This document shows, one piece after another, positions 58,301 to 63,283 of a DNA stretch of 64,000 nt; position 1 is the stretch's first letter, and each line of letters begins with the position of its first letter. The stretch covers positions 4,898,001-4,962,000 of the forward strand of contig NC_065406.1 of assembly GCF_024362695.1 (NCBI RefSeq), given 5' to 3'. The stretch comes from Pectinophora gossypiella (taxonomy: Eukaryota > Arthropoda > Insecta > Lepidoptera > Gelechiidae). Made by a program: the position numbers and the translations under genes. Under the pieces are notes generated by a model. It was not told the origin of the DNA and made no database searches. It saw only the letters and a list, made by a program, of their open reading frames with translations.

Positions 58301-61175
58301 GGTAATTCGGCCCGTCTCGCACACAACTCCACCCATACGCATAACGATGTTCTCCAGTCCCCAAGTGGAACATTACAACCTACTTCCCTGGTAATATAAA
58401 AAAAATACATAAGTTTTGTTAAAGATCGGTTTCATATCGCCAATATAGGCTGCACATCAGCTTGCGACATCAAACAATCCAATACCTCGATACCGACCCC
58501 GTCGGCGTGTTCGATGTTTTCTCTCATTCAGCGCTTATCGCTATCGGCCCACTAGGGTCGATTAACTCTTTCAAATATAATCCTCTCAGACAACCCATTG
58601 ACCCGATATTCGCTCCTGGGCACACTCAGGCCTCTTGTCTATCTTACTCCACCTTTCCCAGTTCCCTTTTGACATAATATCAACAACTCACCCGGCCACA
58701 ACTTGATGTAAGAATTTAGCGGCGCTATCGACAACCTCCGCCCATATCTTTTGCGAGCGAGGCGCTTGTTGTGCTGCGCCCGCGCCTGCAAACAACGCTG
58801 CGTCAGGCAAGGCTCGTACGGCATCCAATGCGTCGCGGAGCAGCGCTGAACATACGTCCGCATCTTCTCCACAACGCCATGCACGACGTACTAGCGATAG
58901 TGCCAGACGCAACGCTGCGCGAGCGCCGACTCGGGCTAGGCCTAGAGCGCTGAAAAAAAAAACTAGTTATTTTATATGCTCAAACACGATTACTCAGACA
59001 CGGCTTTACAATAATATACAGACTATTTTTACATTAATCAAGATTTGCCAATTTAGGCTTAAATATGTTGCTTTTTATTTTACCCACTTAACGGAGACTG
59101 CTCACAGTTTAAGTTGACAGAAATACAAATCATCTGAATGATTAATCAAAACTGTAATGGAAAGGCTTCCTTACTACAAAAAAGTTCATTCACTTTCATA
59201 CCTTTCAGAATCATCAGTTGGCTCCTCAGAATCCTCTTGGCTCTCTGTACTAAGTTCTATTGGCTTGTTCAATGTGCTAAGTGCTCTATTACTAACGCCG
59301 TGAGCTGGTTTCTTTTCTACCTTGATGCGCTTCACTTCCCTATGGTTGTTTTGATCCCTGCAAGTAATAACTTATGTGTTAACTATCATCATCATCATCA
59401 GCCGTACGACGTGTGTGAACTATTAGTCCCTTCTGTAAAAACCGGACCTGTCAAATCTTCAGGTTAGGTAAGCAGACCCTGTGAAAAACGGCATAATGCT
59501 AAGGGGATGATGGCTTGTCTTATTATGATTAAAATGTAATAAATCATAGGAAATGGTCCTCAATAATTCATGTAATTTTGATGAATTTTCATCATGAAAT
59601 AAGAATGCGGAGATTTCATAGAAATTATCATTCTTAAAACATATAATTGACCAACACAGTTGTCTTAAAGATGTTTATAAATACAGACTGGCAATATTAT
59701 ACAAACAAAATGTGCATACTAAACTACACTTTCTTAACTACAGCTTGCATAGGCATAAAATGTAAACATACAGGGTGTTGTGTGTGAGACCATACTGAAT
59801 ACTAGAGAGAAATTCCACTTGATATTAACTCAATATCATGAGCTCAATCATCCCCCTCAGTATTTGGTATGGTGTCACTCCATACACTCCAAATACAAAA
59901 TACTACACTCGGGAGGGAGTTCAGTAAACTTTATTATTATGTCTGCAGTTTGACATCAAAATATATGTATAAACATTATAATTCTGGCAGACACAAACTT
60001 AATTTTAATTTTATAACTATCCCAGTCCCTTTCTTGCATTATCGTTAGAGAAGGATAGCACTAGTTTTAAAACTGTCTAGTTGAGGATGACTAATCAAAC
60101 AGTAGACTATAATTTTTTTCACTAAAATTTTCAGTTCAGTGTTTAGGCATATTCTAATAAGAAAAATATTAGCTAAACAGAAAAATATTAAAAACATTGA
60201 AAATCTTCTTACCTAATAACAGCAACTAGATGTCTATTGCAAAGGACTATAAGCCTTCTGATCTGTGAGATGTAAGGGCAACTGACTGCAGTATTGATGG
60301 CTCGCACTCTCTGCTCCCATACCAGAGCCTCCAACAGGCTTTGAAGACACTCTGGACCTAAAATTATTAATATATTCATAAAGAAATAAGTAGGAACACA
60401 CCTACCTAAAATAAACTGGACCATTTTTCTGTGATGTATGTAATTATTTAGGCTATAAGGTCTGTCATGTATACAATATATATATAATTTATTTTCAAAA
60501 TAATAGACGATAATCGCCACATCACAATTATAGACATTAAATTAAATTAGCCATAATAATATTAGCAATTATTAGGCAATTAAATATTATTAAACAAAAT
60601 ATTTAACTATTTAAGACATGGCCTATAAAATTGTGTTGTTACATGCTTAAATAAAGAATAATTTAAAAATAAAGCTTACCAGGGTCTTGCTTCCATTTTA
60701 AGTCATCTATAACTTGGACAGAAGGTGATGGTGCTACCAGTTTTGATTGGATGGATACCCTGAGCTCCTCTTCAGCTGACAATGCGGAACAGGGTGCGCA
60801 CGCGCACCCTGAGTGAGGACCGCACAGACCATCACAACAAGTGCAAGTCAAGATCTTGAAGAAAAAAGTCACGTTAATTTGTTTTATTTCAAAAAAATAA
60901 TTTATGGATAGTTTAAATATTTTTTAAGCGCCGCTTACCCTCAGACCGCAGTAGTATTTGCCGCTGTCCCCAAGTTTTGCAGTAACACCAGCACCATTTA
61001 CGAGACCGTTTCCGGCCTCGAAGTATATCTCTCTGTCCTGCAGAAGACTGTTGAACAAAGTGCACAAAGCCTCTGGATTGTGCAACGCCTCTTGCAAGTC
61101 AGGGTTCAGCCATTTGGCGTCTAAATGCTGCTGTGGACGAAATATGAAATCGTCCTGATCGTCAGGGACAGACAT
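10306..61175 (-). CDS. HERC2: HERC2, giant HECT-type E3 ubiquitin ligase, 88 coding exons, 4,811 aa
   Basis: The whole coding region is inside the window. I placed 88 exons by homology recalled from the family, checked GT-AG at each junction and followed the phase throughout: the exons sum to 14,436 nt, ending in TAA at 10306-10308. Vertebrate HERC2 is about 4,834 aa and collinear along nearly all its length. The start ATG (61173-61175) has an A-rich context and is the first in-frame ATG after a TGA at 61239-61241. HERC2 is a nuclear and cytoplasmic E3 ligase; in animals it works in DNA-damage signalling, centrosome and protein-stability control. Three beta-propeller RCC1-like domains and several SH3-like modules act as docking surfaces for the C-terminal HECT domain. 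No frameshift or in-frame stop was found, so the gene looks functional despite large transposon loads in introns 29 and 71. Exon coordinates are given by domain in the next entries. Confidence 0.95.
11200..11345. repeat. SINE fragment, same family as 19195-19501
   Basis: It shares TTACCAACCTCAATCCTGAC-like, CTGACATGGCTTATGTAACG and ACCAACGGCTTAACGT blocks with 19225-19375. The tRNA-like head is missing. It lies in HERC2 intron 86. Confidence 0.55.
13258..13445. repeat. SINE-family fragment in HERC2 intron 83
   Basis: It contains GCTTAACGTGCCTTCCAAAG, TTTCGGACGGTCAGGTGATT and AATGTCCTTGCCAAAC, all present in slightly different form at 19318-19400. The right end resembles a decayed tRNA-like head (AACGCAAACCACTAG). 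The boundaries are approximate. Confidence 0.55.
13494..13540. repeat. Fragment of the palindromic MITE found whole at 52458-52668
   Basis: The stretch around CGCTAACCGTATAAGCTTAC followed by GGAAATAAGTGTCATC is the reverse complement of about 52590-52630. It is a solo arm in HERC2 intron 83. Confidence 0.6.
14233..14248. repeat. Homopolymer C tract
   Basis: An uninterrupted run of about 16 C on the + strand lies in HERC2 intron 82, so it is a G-run in the pre-mRNA. Length calls in such tracts are unreliable. No other function is evident. Confidence 0.8.
14745..14985 (-). pseudogene. Decayed duplicate of HERC2 exon 81 (HECT N-lobe) inside intron 81
   Basis: The intact exon 81 is at 15334-15544. 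About 580 bases further 3' in the gene lies a second, degenerate version. Near its + strand start, CAACTCACCAACAT...TTGACCTTC...GGTAATGCGAACGC parallels CAACTTACCAACAAACTTGACC...GGTAATGCAAGCGC of exon 81 including its donor site. Weaker similarity continues to about 14980. The copy has frame disruptions where the real exon encodes ALPHRVWKVKFVG, so it cannot encode the HECT segment. It is most simply an old tandem exon duplication that is no longer used. Confidence 0.65.
19195..19501 (-). mobile_element. tRNA-derived SINE in HERC2 intron 73
   Basis: Read on the - strand, the element starts with a tRNA-like head (19436-19500). It has an A-box-like GTGGTCCATTGG and a perfect B box GGGTTCGATTCCC, with an anticodon-loop-like CTCACAA, so a Val-type (CAC) tRNA origin is possible. 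A unique body follows, with a short CTT-repeat end at 19193-19205. Partial relatives occur at 11200, 13258 and 19640. SINEs are transcribed by RNA polymerase III and mobilised by a partner LINE; this one is on the same strand as HERC2. Confidence 0.75.
19640..19765. repeat. Partial SINE body next to the full copy
   Basis: It contains CATGGGTTGTGAGGTAGATG, ACAAACCTCAGC and GAGATGGCTCATG, which parallel 19208-19275 of the full SINE. The tRNA-like head is absent. It lies in the same HERC2 intron. Confidence 0.55.
20185..21384 (+). CDS. LINE ORF1: coiled coil plus SGNH/GDSL-esterase-like domain (5'-truncated)
   Basis: The frame is 399 codons, but the first codons lie at the HERC2 splice junction and are probably host sequence; the native N-terminus seems lost. 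Residues about 16-72 form a heptad-rich coiled coil (LKDEVNHLKLVLQSTENEME), followed by a lysine-rich disordered region. From about residue 208 comes an esterase-like domain with a LLLADETG block (about 213-220, position of the GDS motif) and GTND (272-275, block III). By family, CR1-clade ORF1 proteins bind RNA and carry an esterase of uncertain role. The stop at 21382-21384 overlaps the start of the ORF2 frame. Confidence 0.75.
   Translation: MKNITYFITYYIAALQNDAIEKLKDEVNHLKLVLQSTENEMENLTLEKIELEKRISEQDIKIKNLLHICANPISQKSNINITTSTKKKNKRKKINKKITEYHLSPRNDPISEKSNTNLPDQETLELSDTSQKITLYTTPISANQDKNTAQKKKIEDNTETVSKTEKHKSEAIKIPQHIDDDRKEYISKADKDIKKTKDTSKSNLFVTTKHRILLLADETGRNLRNLLQTRLGTDYHVTSVLKPNASMDKLLMDSLSLCNDFGKSDYIIILAGTNDRDPVLFQCTLYHYLNLFVNTNVLFGNIHKNQYLNETKLNGSVKLICSYFQNVHVSELSYWRKNKIDKIGTCRSLILDIILLNCRNNQIGIFNAKETNNVHTQTDIDFFYNEIQENSQKSEFFLI
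20210..24458 (+). mobile_element. CR1-like non-LTR retrotransposon (LINE), 5'-truncated, ORFs open
   Basis: An element of about 4.2 kb lies in HERC2 intron 71 (20183-24761), antisense to the host gene. It carries an ORF1 frame with an SGNH-esterase-like domain, an ORF2 with endonuclease and reverse transcriptase, and a 3' end of tandem ATTCTG units (about 24439-24456) instead of poly(A). That combination is typical of the CR1/L2 lineage. The 5' junction is not sharp; it lies roughly at 20200-20240, because the ORF1 frame runs back into host sequence without a plausible native start. No target-site duplication could be identified by eye. The open frames suggest a fairly young insertion. Confidence 0.85.
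21272..24256 (+). CDS. LINE ORF2: AP-like endonuclease and reverse transcriptase, up to 994 aa
   Basis: The frame is open for 994 codons from an ATG at 21272. The true start may instead be the ATG at 21398, just after the ORF1 stop, since the endonuclease homology begins at MHQNISGL. Endonuclease motifs are CITEHN, GDFNIN (189-194) and SDH (251-253). Reverse transcriptase motifs are YRPVALLPVISKIFEKV, FMDMTKAFDFVNH, HGVPQGSVLGPLLFLLYIND and the catalytic FADD (718-721, codons 23423-23434). A thumb-like region and C-terminal domain follow. It would nick target DNA and copy the element RNA in place. All key residues are present, with no stop or frameshift. Confidence 0.9.
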   Translation: MVYLMQKKLITCIHKPILIFFIMRFKRIAKNLSFFLYNSLTVMHQNISGLVTKSDQLTLHLEELTVKKINVDAICITEHNIKDGQEGILMIPNYHLVTSFSRDCQRKGGACILIKKGHAYRAFPEIIKLSVKGVIECCAAEIVNNNIIILNVYRIPDNRRFKLDMFYDRLESMLYKLVHKKNKKIIICGDFNINTLIKDKITLEFENFLQSFNLKLEFNQPTRLKSGTCIDNIAYSYARGCKSQILDWGLSDHTAQLLQYPVKKTYLINYWRIKNRDYSKENLGKFLDCLNSVHFTDVYGVDDPNKAYDAFINIFKLLYDLCFPLRVITIRINKQPKWITKGIKRCSKTKAKLLWNYRKKPNNENNTILKTYSMRLKNILKLTQKAQNDYDINTASNKSKATWQIINKSKQNYPKEPILKIKKDDQNITNPSEIATAFNDFFVDQIQSNTCQANANNCTNSIINNSYSSIFIQPVIPKDVIEIIKKLKNKRSVGYDDISTTVIKYVSKVIANPLSHIINLSISTGIYPERLKPAIIKPLFKKGERDNMKNYRPVALLPVISKIFEKVIYNAIYSYIDKYNILTPEQKGFRKNYTINMAIYEFMDHLVPKIDKNIPVCSIFMDMTKAFDFVNHLKLYDKLHAYGIRGNALNLIKSYLSQRKQTTQISRICPITRTETTYTSREREVMHGVPQGSVLGPLLFLLYINDLPKHIPNPMILFADDSTIIIKCENVNNYQIEINDTLNKVIKWLNSNNLLVNLEKTKVMHFFNRKQISSDINVHYLDSKIHKTDVTKFLGLDIDHKLTWKAHAEELIKKISKSAYALYELGKIVSRDTTLTAYHGLAMSQLRYGIIFWGNCCEKETIFKAQKRCIRSMCGLKRTDSCVPNFKSMKILTLPSLYIYEMSIFVKTNTTLFVKVSEKHNINLRNKERFCLRSARTSFMYNSVICMAPKIYNHLPNSIKICDSVPEFKKLLYNFLVEKCYYKINDYLSDCTTI
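25251..29056 (-). other. HERC2: HERC2 exons 62-70: linker between propellers 2 and 3 (residues 3384-3918)
   Basis: Exons: 28764-29056, 28278-28397, 27648-27783, 27199-27351, 26913-27080, 26518-26615, 26276-26432, 25760-25941, 25251-25546. Exons 64-67 match the most conserved linker of the family: DDFTSQLGESDARALVDLLK, VDSPHPYADDTDISG, CSTERRNDPLTISDG and FTSDGSVNGWGWRFTAHPI. Exon 70 has WVWFKRYCLCMRTADAL and FTRQHDEQLLHWVNK. The SPHPY...G...V...F module is a jelly-roll-like fold seen in other large RCC1-family ligases. Confidence 0.9.
27987..28250. mobile_element. MITE with about 30-bp terminal inverted repeats in HERC2 intron 63
   Basis: The left end (AATATCGTCCCTTAGCTTAC) and the right end (its reverse complement at 28231-28250) match over about 30 bases. 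The 264-bp interior is AT-rich and non-coding. It takes up more than half of the 494-bp intron. This is the size and structure of a non-autonomous DNA transposon. Confidence 0.75.
29208..31879 (-). other. HERC2: HERC2 exons 55-61: RCC1-like domain 2 (residues 2990-3384)
   Basis: Exons: 31724-31879, 31334-31495, 30766-30996, 30442-30565, 30171-30289, 29738-29893, 29208-29442. All blades are well conserved: VYVWGLNDKDQLGGVKGSK, VYSWGEGEDGKLGHGN, LYTWGMGEYGRLGHGD, FSWGDGDFGKLGRGGSDGC, WTWGKGDYFRLGHG and WAWGDNDHGQQGNGTT. Identity with vertebrates is high. Together with the phase-matched junctions this leaves no doubt about the assignment. Confidence 0.95.
32444..33601 (-). other. HERC2: HERC2 exons 51-54: DOC/APC10-like domain and linker (residues 2793-2989)
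   Basis: DOC exons: 33447-33601, 33112-33324, 32812-32931; linker exon 32444-32545. Key blocks are LLDSQPHTYWQSSSGTGQHW, typical of the APC10/DOC ligand loop (WQS.G...HW), then ECALAPLAAVP and a DCRVHGLYITG end. By family this jelly-roll domain binds peptides or helps substrate recognition. The linker before propeller 2 is acidic. Confidence 0.88.
33917..35281 (-). other. HERC2: HERC2 exons 46-50: UBA-like helix and two MIB-like repeats (residues 2569-2793)
   Basis: Exons: 35180-35281, 34839-35071, 34689-34757, 34170-34341, 33917-34012. A UBA-like motif runs across exons 46/47 (VIEMGFSRHAVYAAIQALGG, then LPSVEALVAYLLE). Then come two SH3-like repeats: MTVRCCKAYEG with VGQVQKVERD, and ASGDRVRVRAAVTQPRYKWG with VDFPQQPGWTGQVSEMELV. 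Exon 47 uses a GTCAGT donor. The ZZ zinc finger that follows this point in vertebrate HERC2 is not seen. Confidence 0.88.
35364..36621 (-). other. HERC2: HERC2 exons 42-45: linker (residues 2391-2569)
   Basis: Exons: 36480-36621, 36050-36175, 35564-35728, 35364-35465. Exon 43 (DVYGLRKQQIELLTL) corresponds to the vertebrate LLRCQQLKLYIL helix. Exon 44 has LLALATRPSPLAA, the counterpart of LLASATQPSPVKA. Exon 45 is acidic and serine-rich and poorly conserved. Confidence 0.82.
36751..38850 (-). other. HERC2: HERC2 exons 36-41: linker and CPH-like region (residues 2080-2390)
   Basis: Exons: 38620-38850, 38312-38430, 37865-38048, 37429-37580, 37228-37321, 36751-36902. Exon 36 is GC-rich and Ala/Thr-rich. 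Exon 39 has AALVQLVRQLHAATQW, matching vertebrate ALLRTLHSLTQW. Exons 40-41 correspond to the CPH (CUL7/PARC/HERC2) domain, known to bind the p53 tetramerisation region in vertebrates. Here it is diverged (LGVVGGVEWRVRLGLRV, then RAKVTLVHDDNSV), so p53 binding is not implied. Exon 38 uses a GTTAGT donor. Confidence 0.8.
39205..39727 (-). other. HERC2: HERC2 exons 34-35: MIB/HERC2 domain 1 (residues 1972-2080)
   Basis: Exons 39588-39727 and 39205-39388. The MIB/HERC2 domain is almost invariant against vertebrates: MKIGTRVVRGKDWKWGDQ, then GRVIGELGEDGWVRVAWDAG, then TNSYRMGKEGKYDLKLA. This SH3-like module is shared with Mindbomb ligases and is used for substrate or partner binding. Confidence 0.95.
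39978..41522 (-). other. HERC2: HERC2 exons 30-33: charged insert and helical region (residues 1556-1972)
   Basis: Exons: 40936-41522, 40732-40856, 40268-40635, 39978-40144. Exon 30 (587 nt) is the longest of the gene. Its middle is highly charged and low in complexity (many Asp, Glu, Lys, Asn, Ser), as expected for a disordered linker, and its ends match the family only weakly. Exon 31 has the conserved TEEPCDIDILRRAMYCQVQRAD join. Exon 33 has LLSLLIEGCQGPELEQLING. Exon 30 is the first exon after the transposon-filled intron. Confidence 0.85.
41653..44168 (+). mobile_element. TTAA-bounded non-autonomous transposon, copy A (left half of the giant inverted repeat)
   Basis: It is bounded by TTAA at 41653-41656 and at 44165-44168. 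Its two ends are inverted: TTAAGGTGAT at the left and ATCACCTTAA at the right. It is about 2.5 kb with no open frame longer than 60 codons. Compared with copy B it keeps an extra stretch of about 180 bases (43982-44158) before its right end. TTAA target sites are used by piggyBac, Kolobok and Sola3 elements; the end sequence does not start with the usual piggyBac CCC, so the superfamily is open. It contains a tRNA-like segment (43786-43849, - strand) and a direct repeat of a GGCTGTATG...CATAGTTCCC block (42149 and 42587). Confidence 0.65.
43786..43849 (-). repeat. tRNA-like segment inside copy A (mirror of 44305-44368)
   Basis: It is the reverse complement of the tRNA-like segment in the other arm, with the B box complement at 43793-43803. 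The two potential internal Pol III promoters therefore point away from each other, out of the palindrome centre. Confidence 0.45.
44165..46550 (-). mobile_element. TTAA-bounded non-autonomous transposon, copy B (right half, inverted relative to A)
   Basis: It is the reverse complement of copy A over 2.3 kb, bounded by the shared TTAA at 44165-44168 and by TTAA at 46547-46550. It lacks about 180 bases next to the inner end and carries a 34-bp insertion with an (AATC)n run (about 45761-45795). Arm identity by eye is in the high 90s percent. No coding capacity is seen. Confidence 0.65.
44305..44368 (+). repeat. tRNA-like (Lys-type?) segment inside copy B
   Basis: A tRNA-like D-arm (TGGCGCATTTGG, 44308-44319) resembles an A box, and a perfect B box GGTTCAAACCC lies at 44351-44361. 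The loop TTCTTAA would give a CTT anticodon. Stem pairing is poor, so this is not a functional tRNA; it looks like the promoter head of an old SINE captured in the element. The mirror copy is at 43786-43849 on the - strand. Confidence 0.45.
46607..48531 (-). other. HERC2: HERC2 exons 25-29: linker (residues 1284-1556)
   Basis: Exons: 48361-48531, 47878-48069, 47414-47576, 47058-47176, 46607-46779. The join of exon 25 (ending FLRGGLQ) to exon 26 (starting VSQPANPFEEEK) matches vertebrate GGLQTSQ...NEEK, which supports the weak GTTGGT donor of exon 25. Exon 27 has the conserved FPPEHPLEELRRALLASLL. Exons 28-29 have RQQLSRGYKEVCAAPLERAR. Exon 26 is rich in Ser, Pro and Ala and is probably disordered. 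Confidence 0.87.
48138..48340 (-). other. Open frame inside HERC2 intron 25, status unclear
   Basis: The 291-bp intron between exons 25 and 26 carries an open frame on the coding strand, protein-like in composition (for example SSFFEEVTRTIRWSNDGAEL). Homology with vertebrate HERC2 joins exon 25 directly to exon 26 (GGLQ to VSQ), so this frame is not needed. An AG at the right place would leave an upstream intron of only about 34 bases. It may be an alternative exon or chance. Confidence 0.2.
48753..48990 (-). other. HERC2: HERC2 exon 24: cytochrome-b5-like domain (residues 1204-1283)
   Basis: The exon contains DLQNHTKEGGFWIIVEGHVF, the counterpart of the vertebrate HERC2 cytochrome-b5-like fold (LENHNKDGGFWTVIDGKVYD), followed by FDVENF. 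The classical heme-ligand HPGG motif is absent here as it is in vertebrates, so heme binding is not supported and the fold is probably used for interactions. Confidence 0.9.
51488..51612. repeat. Dispersed repeat family 2, copy B
   Basis: It matches 3204-3325 (CACCTCACC, CTGTTAGACCAAC, GTGAGCCGTATC, CCGTCTATAA). It lies in HERC2 intron 19. Confidence 0.55.
51989..52086 (+). repeat. Dispersed repeat family 3, copy B (head only)
   Basis: It is almost identical to 6791-6881, starting with tandem CATA and ending at TTGATACGA. The downstream body of the family is missing. It lies in HERC2 intron 18, just before exon 18. Confidence 0.6.
52458..52668. mobile_element. Palindromic MITE in HERC2 intron 17
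   Basis: The left end TATTGTCACTACAATATATC and the right end (reverse complement at about 52649-52668) continue as inverted repeats of about 80-100 bases rich in CGTATCC/GGATACG words. Between them are smaller inverted words (CTCACTAGATG versus TCTAGTGAG). No coding frame is present. A solo fragment of the same family is at 13494-13540. Confidence 0.75.
54318..54455. mobile_element. Short MITE in HERC2 intron 13
   Basis: The left end (CGCACTTAGGATGTGTTTTC, then GTACGAATGCGA) and the reverse complement of the right end (CACACTTTGGATGCGATTTC, then GTACGAATTCGA) match over about 30 bases. The total length is about 138 bp, with no coding capacity. Confidence 0.65.
55795..55915 (-). pseudogene. 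Decayed duplicate of the 3' half of HERC2 exon 10 inside intron 10
   Basis: The true exon 10 is 55949-56159. Immediately downstream in the gene, 55795-55915 repeats its 3' half. On the + strand, CAAGCGGATCCAGCAGC parallels CAAGCGGGTCCAGCAGC, and ATACGCGAGGTGGTGTTTAG parallels ATGCGCGAGGTGGTGTATAG, followed by matching CATCTTCCCC. The translated copy retains HHLAYHS against HHLAHHE but has lost the LGHGD blade motif and the donor site. It is an old tandem partial duplication, about 30 bases from the live exon. Confidence 0.75.
57318..61175 (-). other. HERC2: HERC2 exons 1-8: N-terminal region (residues 1-459)
   Basis: Exons in transcript order: 60939-61175, 60680-60854, 60213-60357, 59202-59357, 58692-58949, 58232-58387, 57795-57923, 57318-57438. 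Exon 1 has the conserved HLDAKWLNPDLQEAL block. Exon 2 begins with a Cys-rich stretch (ILTCTCCDGLCG, then CACAPC) that I do not recall from the vertebrate protein and that might bind metal. Exon 5 carries the highly conserved RRAWRCGEDADVCSALL and DALDAVRALPDAALF blocks. Exon 4 is acidic and serine-rich. This is a helical scaffold region ahead of the first propeller. Confidence 0.9.
58440..58680. repeat. Probable dispersed repeat in HERC2 intron 5
   Basis: Unlike the other introns this stretch is rich in C and T, without long A/T runs, and carries words such as GACATCAAACAATCCAATAC that I associate with lepidopteran repeats. No second copy occurs in the window, so the call rests on composition. 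Confidence 0.35.
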
Positions 61176-62147
61176 TTTCGCAACCGGTCCTTTCGACACA
61201 CTTTGATCACTCCATTTTTGTGAACAGTGACACAAAACTCAACGGTACATGAAAACCTTATCCTAAACAAAAAACACGGCAATTCTAAATTTTCATTATT
61301 GGATTTTACACAGAAAAATAATAAACAATAAGAAGTTCCCGAATATTTCGGTCAATCAATCGAACTCCGAAAACAGCTGTCAAATAATTTCATTCCGTGC
61401 TTTAAAAACCATCATTATAAATAAATTAATTTAATTTGAGTTAAATTAATTCTGAAATGTTTTTAAACTTTTTGATAACGTTATCAATATAAAATGTATT
61501 ACTTACATTGAGGATAAAAATATATTTTAGGGTTTTTCTTTGAATAACATAATATTTATTAAAAAATCTTTGCGTGATAAGGACTGTAAAAGATTAATGT
61601 TACCACTTGTAATTTCAGTGTTAACAGTCTTTTTTACATTTTATTACTGTGTACGTTTTTATTCCTTGAAATAACTTCTACATTATATTGATCTTCACTT
61701 ATCTTCTTTTGGCACAGTGAACATTTAAATAGGGTTAACATTGTTTAAAATGGCAAGTATTCGACAAGTGCTTTCATAAGCCATATAACATTTTGTTTCT
61801 TCGAGAATAAATAAAGTTGAAATGAAATATATGCGAACTTGTTATATTTCTCGTATGGTTTACTATTAATGCCACTTTTATCTTATTAATTAATAAGACA
61901 AAAGGTATAAGGTTTATTAATATAAAGAATAAAAAACCTATAATAAAATAAAATAAAATTATTAATTTGGAGACGGCATGGATGGAGTTTTCGAACAAAA
62001 CAAACTGACATTGACACATATACATTTTTACTACAGATAAAAAAACATGTGGCGTTGTCGTAAATCGTTGGATTGCTACGCTATTTTTTGTTATTTTCGG
62101 TAAAGTGTAATGTTTATTGCGCATTGAATGAAAGTGAAATAATTCCA
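61176..62147. promoter_or_regulatory. Divergent intergenic region between HERC2 and the gene at 62148
   Basis: The two start codons are 972 bases apart and point away from each other, so this interval must hold both promoters and 5' UTRs. It is strongly AT-rich. The HERC2 5' UTR lies directly above 61175, with the upstream ATG at 61248-61250 giving a four-codon upstream ORF (ATG, two codons, TGA). No clear TATA box was assigned. Confidence 0.5.
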
Positions 62148-63283
62148 ATGGATACAGATATTTTAATTGAGAATAAGGACTGTTTATATGGTTAGTATTG
62201 TATTCTTATTGGGAATATTACAACATTACGTAGCGGCTGATTGGGTGGCAAAACAATGTGCGGAACATGTGTTATTGACCCGGCGAACAAATTGTTTTAG
62301 TTATTTATTCACATGTCCTTGACTTCGCTTTCATTATTAGTATTTCCTTTATGTAGTGGGCTAATTATCGGCAGTACATTGGAATAAAATACTACACAAT
62401 AACTGACTCTTATCTGTACATTTCTGCGTTACAGCGTAGTAAAACAAAGCTGAAAGATGTTTATCTACAATCTTTTATCTATGTTACCCATTAAAACCGT
62501 ACAGTATGCATGGTCAGTACCCATACCAAATATAAAACGTTGATAATAAATGTTGTTTTAGGTGAAGATTTTTTAGACCAGTTAAGCAAGGATTACCAAT
62601 GGTCTTCATTGCTGGACGCGACTGATGCGTCACCAAGCGAGATCTTGGCTGATGCTGCGCCTATCTTGGTGCCACCAATATCTCCCGTCCTGAGCATCAA
62701 GTCCTCTCCTACAGAAAGCAGTAACTCTGATTCTGGTAGTGAAGATGATTCCAAAAAGTGAGACATTTTATTAGTAATTTTAGTCTATATAAATATTTTT
62801 TATGCTTTTCCTTTTAGAAGAACTAGATTCATAAAAAGAGTATGTTCCAAATAACAATTTTGACTTAGGCAGAAAAGCAGAAGATTTAATATAGGTAGAA
62901 GGGTTCCTAGTCCAGGCAAAAACTTTATATGAGCACAGGATAGAGCATTGTAGAAAATGAGAGAAAAAGCTATTCCTTGATAGTCTTGGCAAAGATAAAT
63001 AAAATAAGCTAAGGACAATAAGGTTTGATAATGCTAAAATACTAAATAAAGCCACAATATATCTGAAAAGATCCCATTGTTAACTCAGGCTGCTTCAGAA
63101 CACAATATAAAAAGAAGAAAAAATAAGGTTATAATGGCTTTGATTTTAATAATTTTAGTGGCTCTACAAGCACATCTGAGAGGCAATCATCACAGTCACC
63201 ATTTGATTGGATGTCCAGCTTTGATGATGAACCCTCTAGCAACCTGAAACCAGAAGATGTCGAACTATTTCTACAGAAAACAG
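62148..63283 (+). CDS. N-terminus of an acidic Ser-rich protein, possibly ATF6-like bZIP factor; continues beyond the window
   Basis: Exons 62148-62190, 62562-62757 and 63159-63283 join in consistent phases (1, 2, 1) and encode 121 residues before the next, unseen exon. The protein begins MDTDILIENKDC, continues with EDFLDQLSKDYQWSSLLDA and a SPVLSIKSSPTESSNSDSGS stretch, and then an acidic PFDWMSSFDDEPSSN segment. Acidic hydrophobic clusters plus Ser/Pro-rich runs are typical of activation domains in membrane-tethered bZIP factors such as ATF6 or CREB3, but no bZIP or membrane segment is inside the window. ATF6 is a guess from this texture; other transcription factors are possible. The start is the only ATG that opens the spliced frame. 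Confidence 0.6.

Noticed and set aside
61176..61235. Extended HERC2 N-terminus starting with TTG at 61235
   Set aside because: It has no ATG; an in-frame TGA lies just upstream and the ATG at 61175 has the better context.
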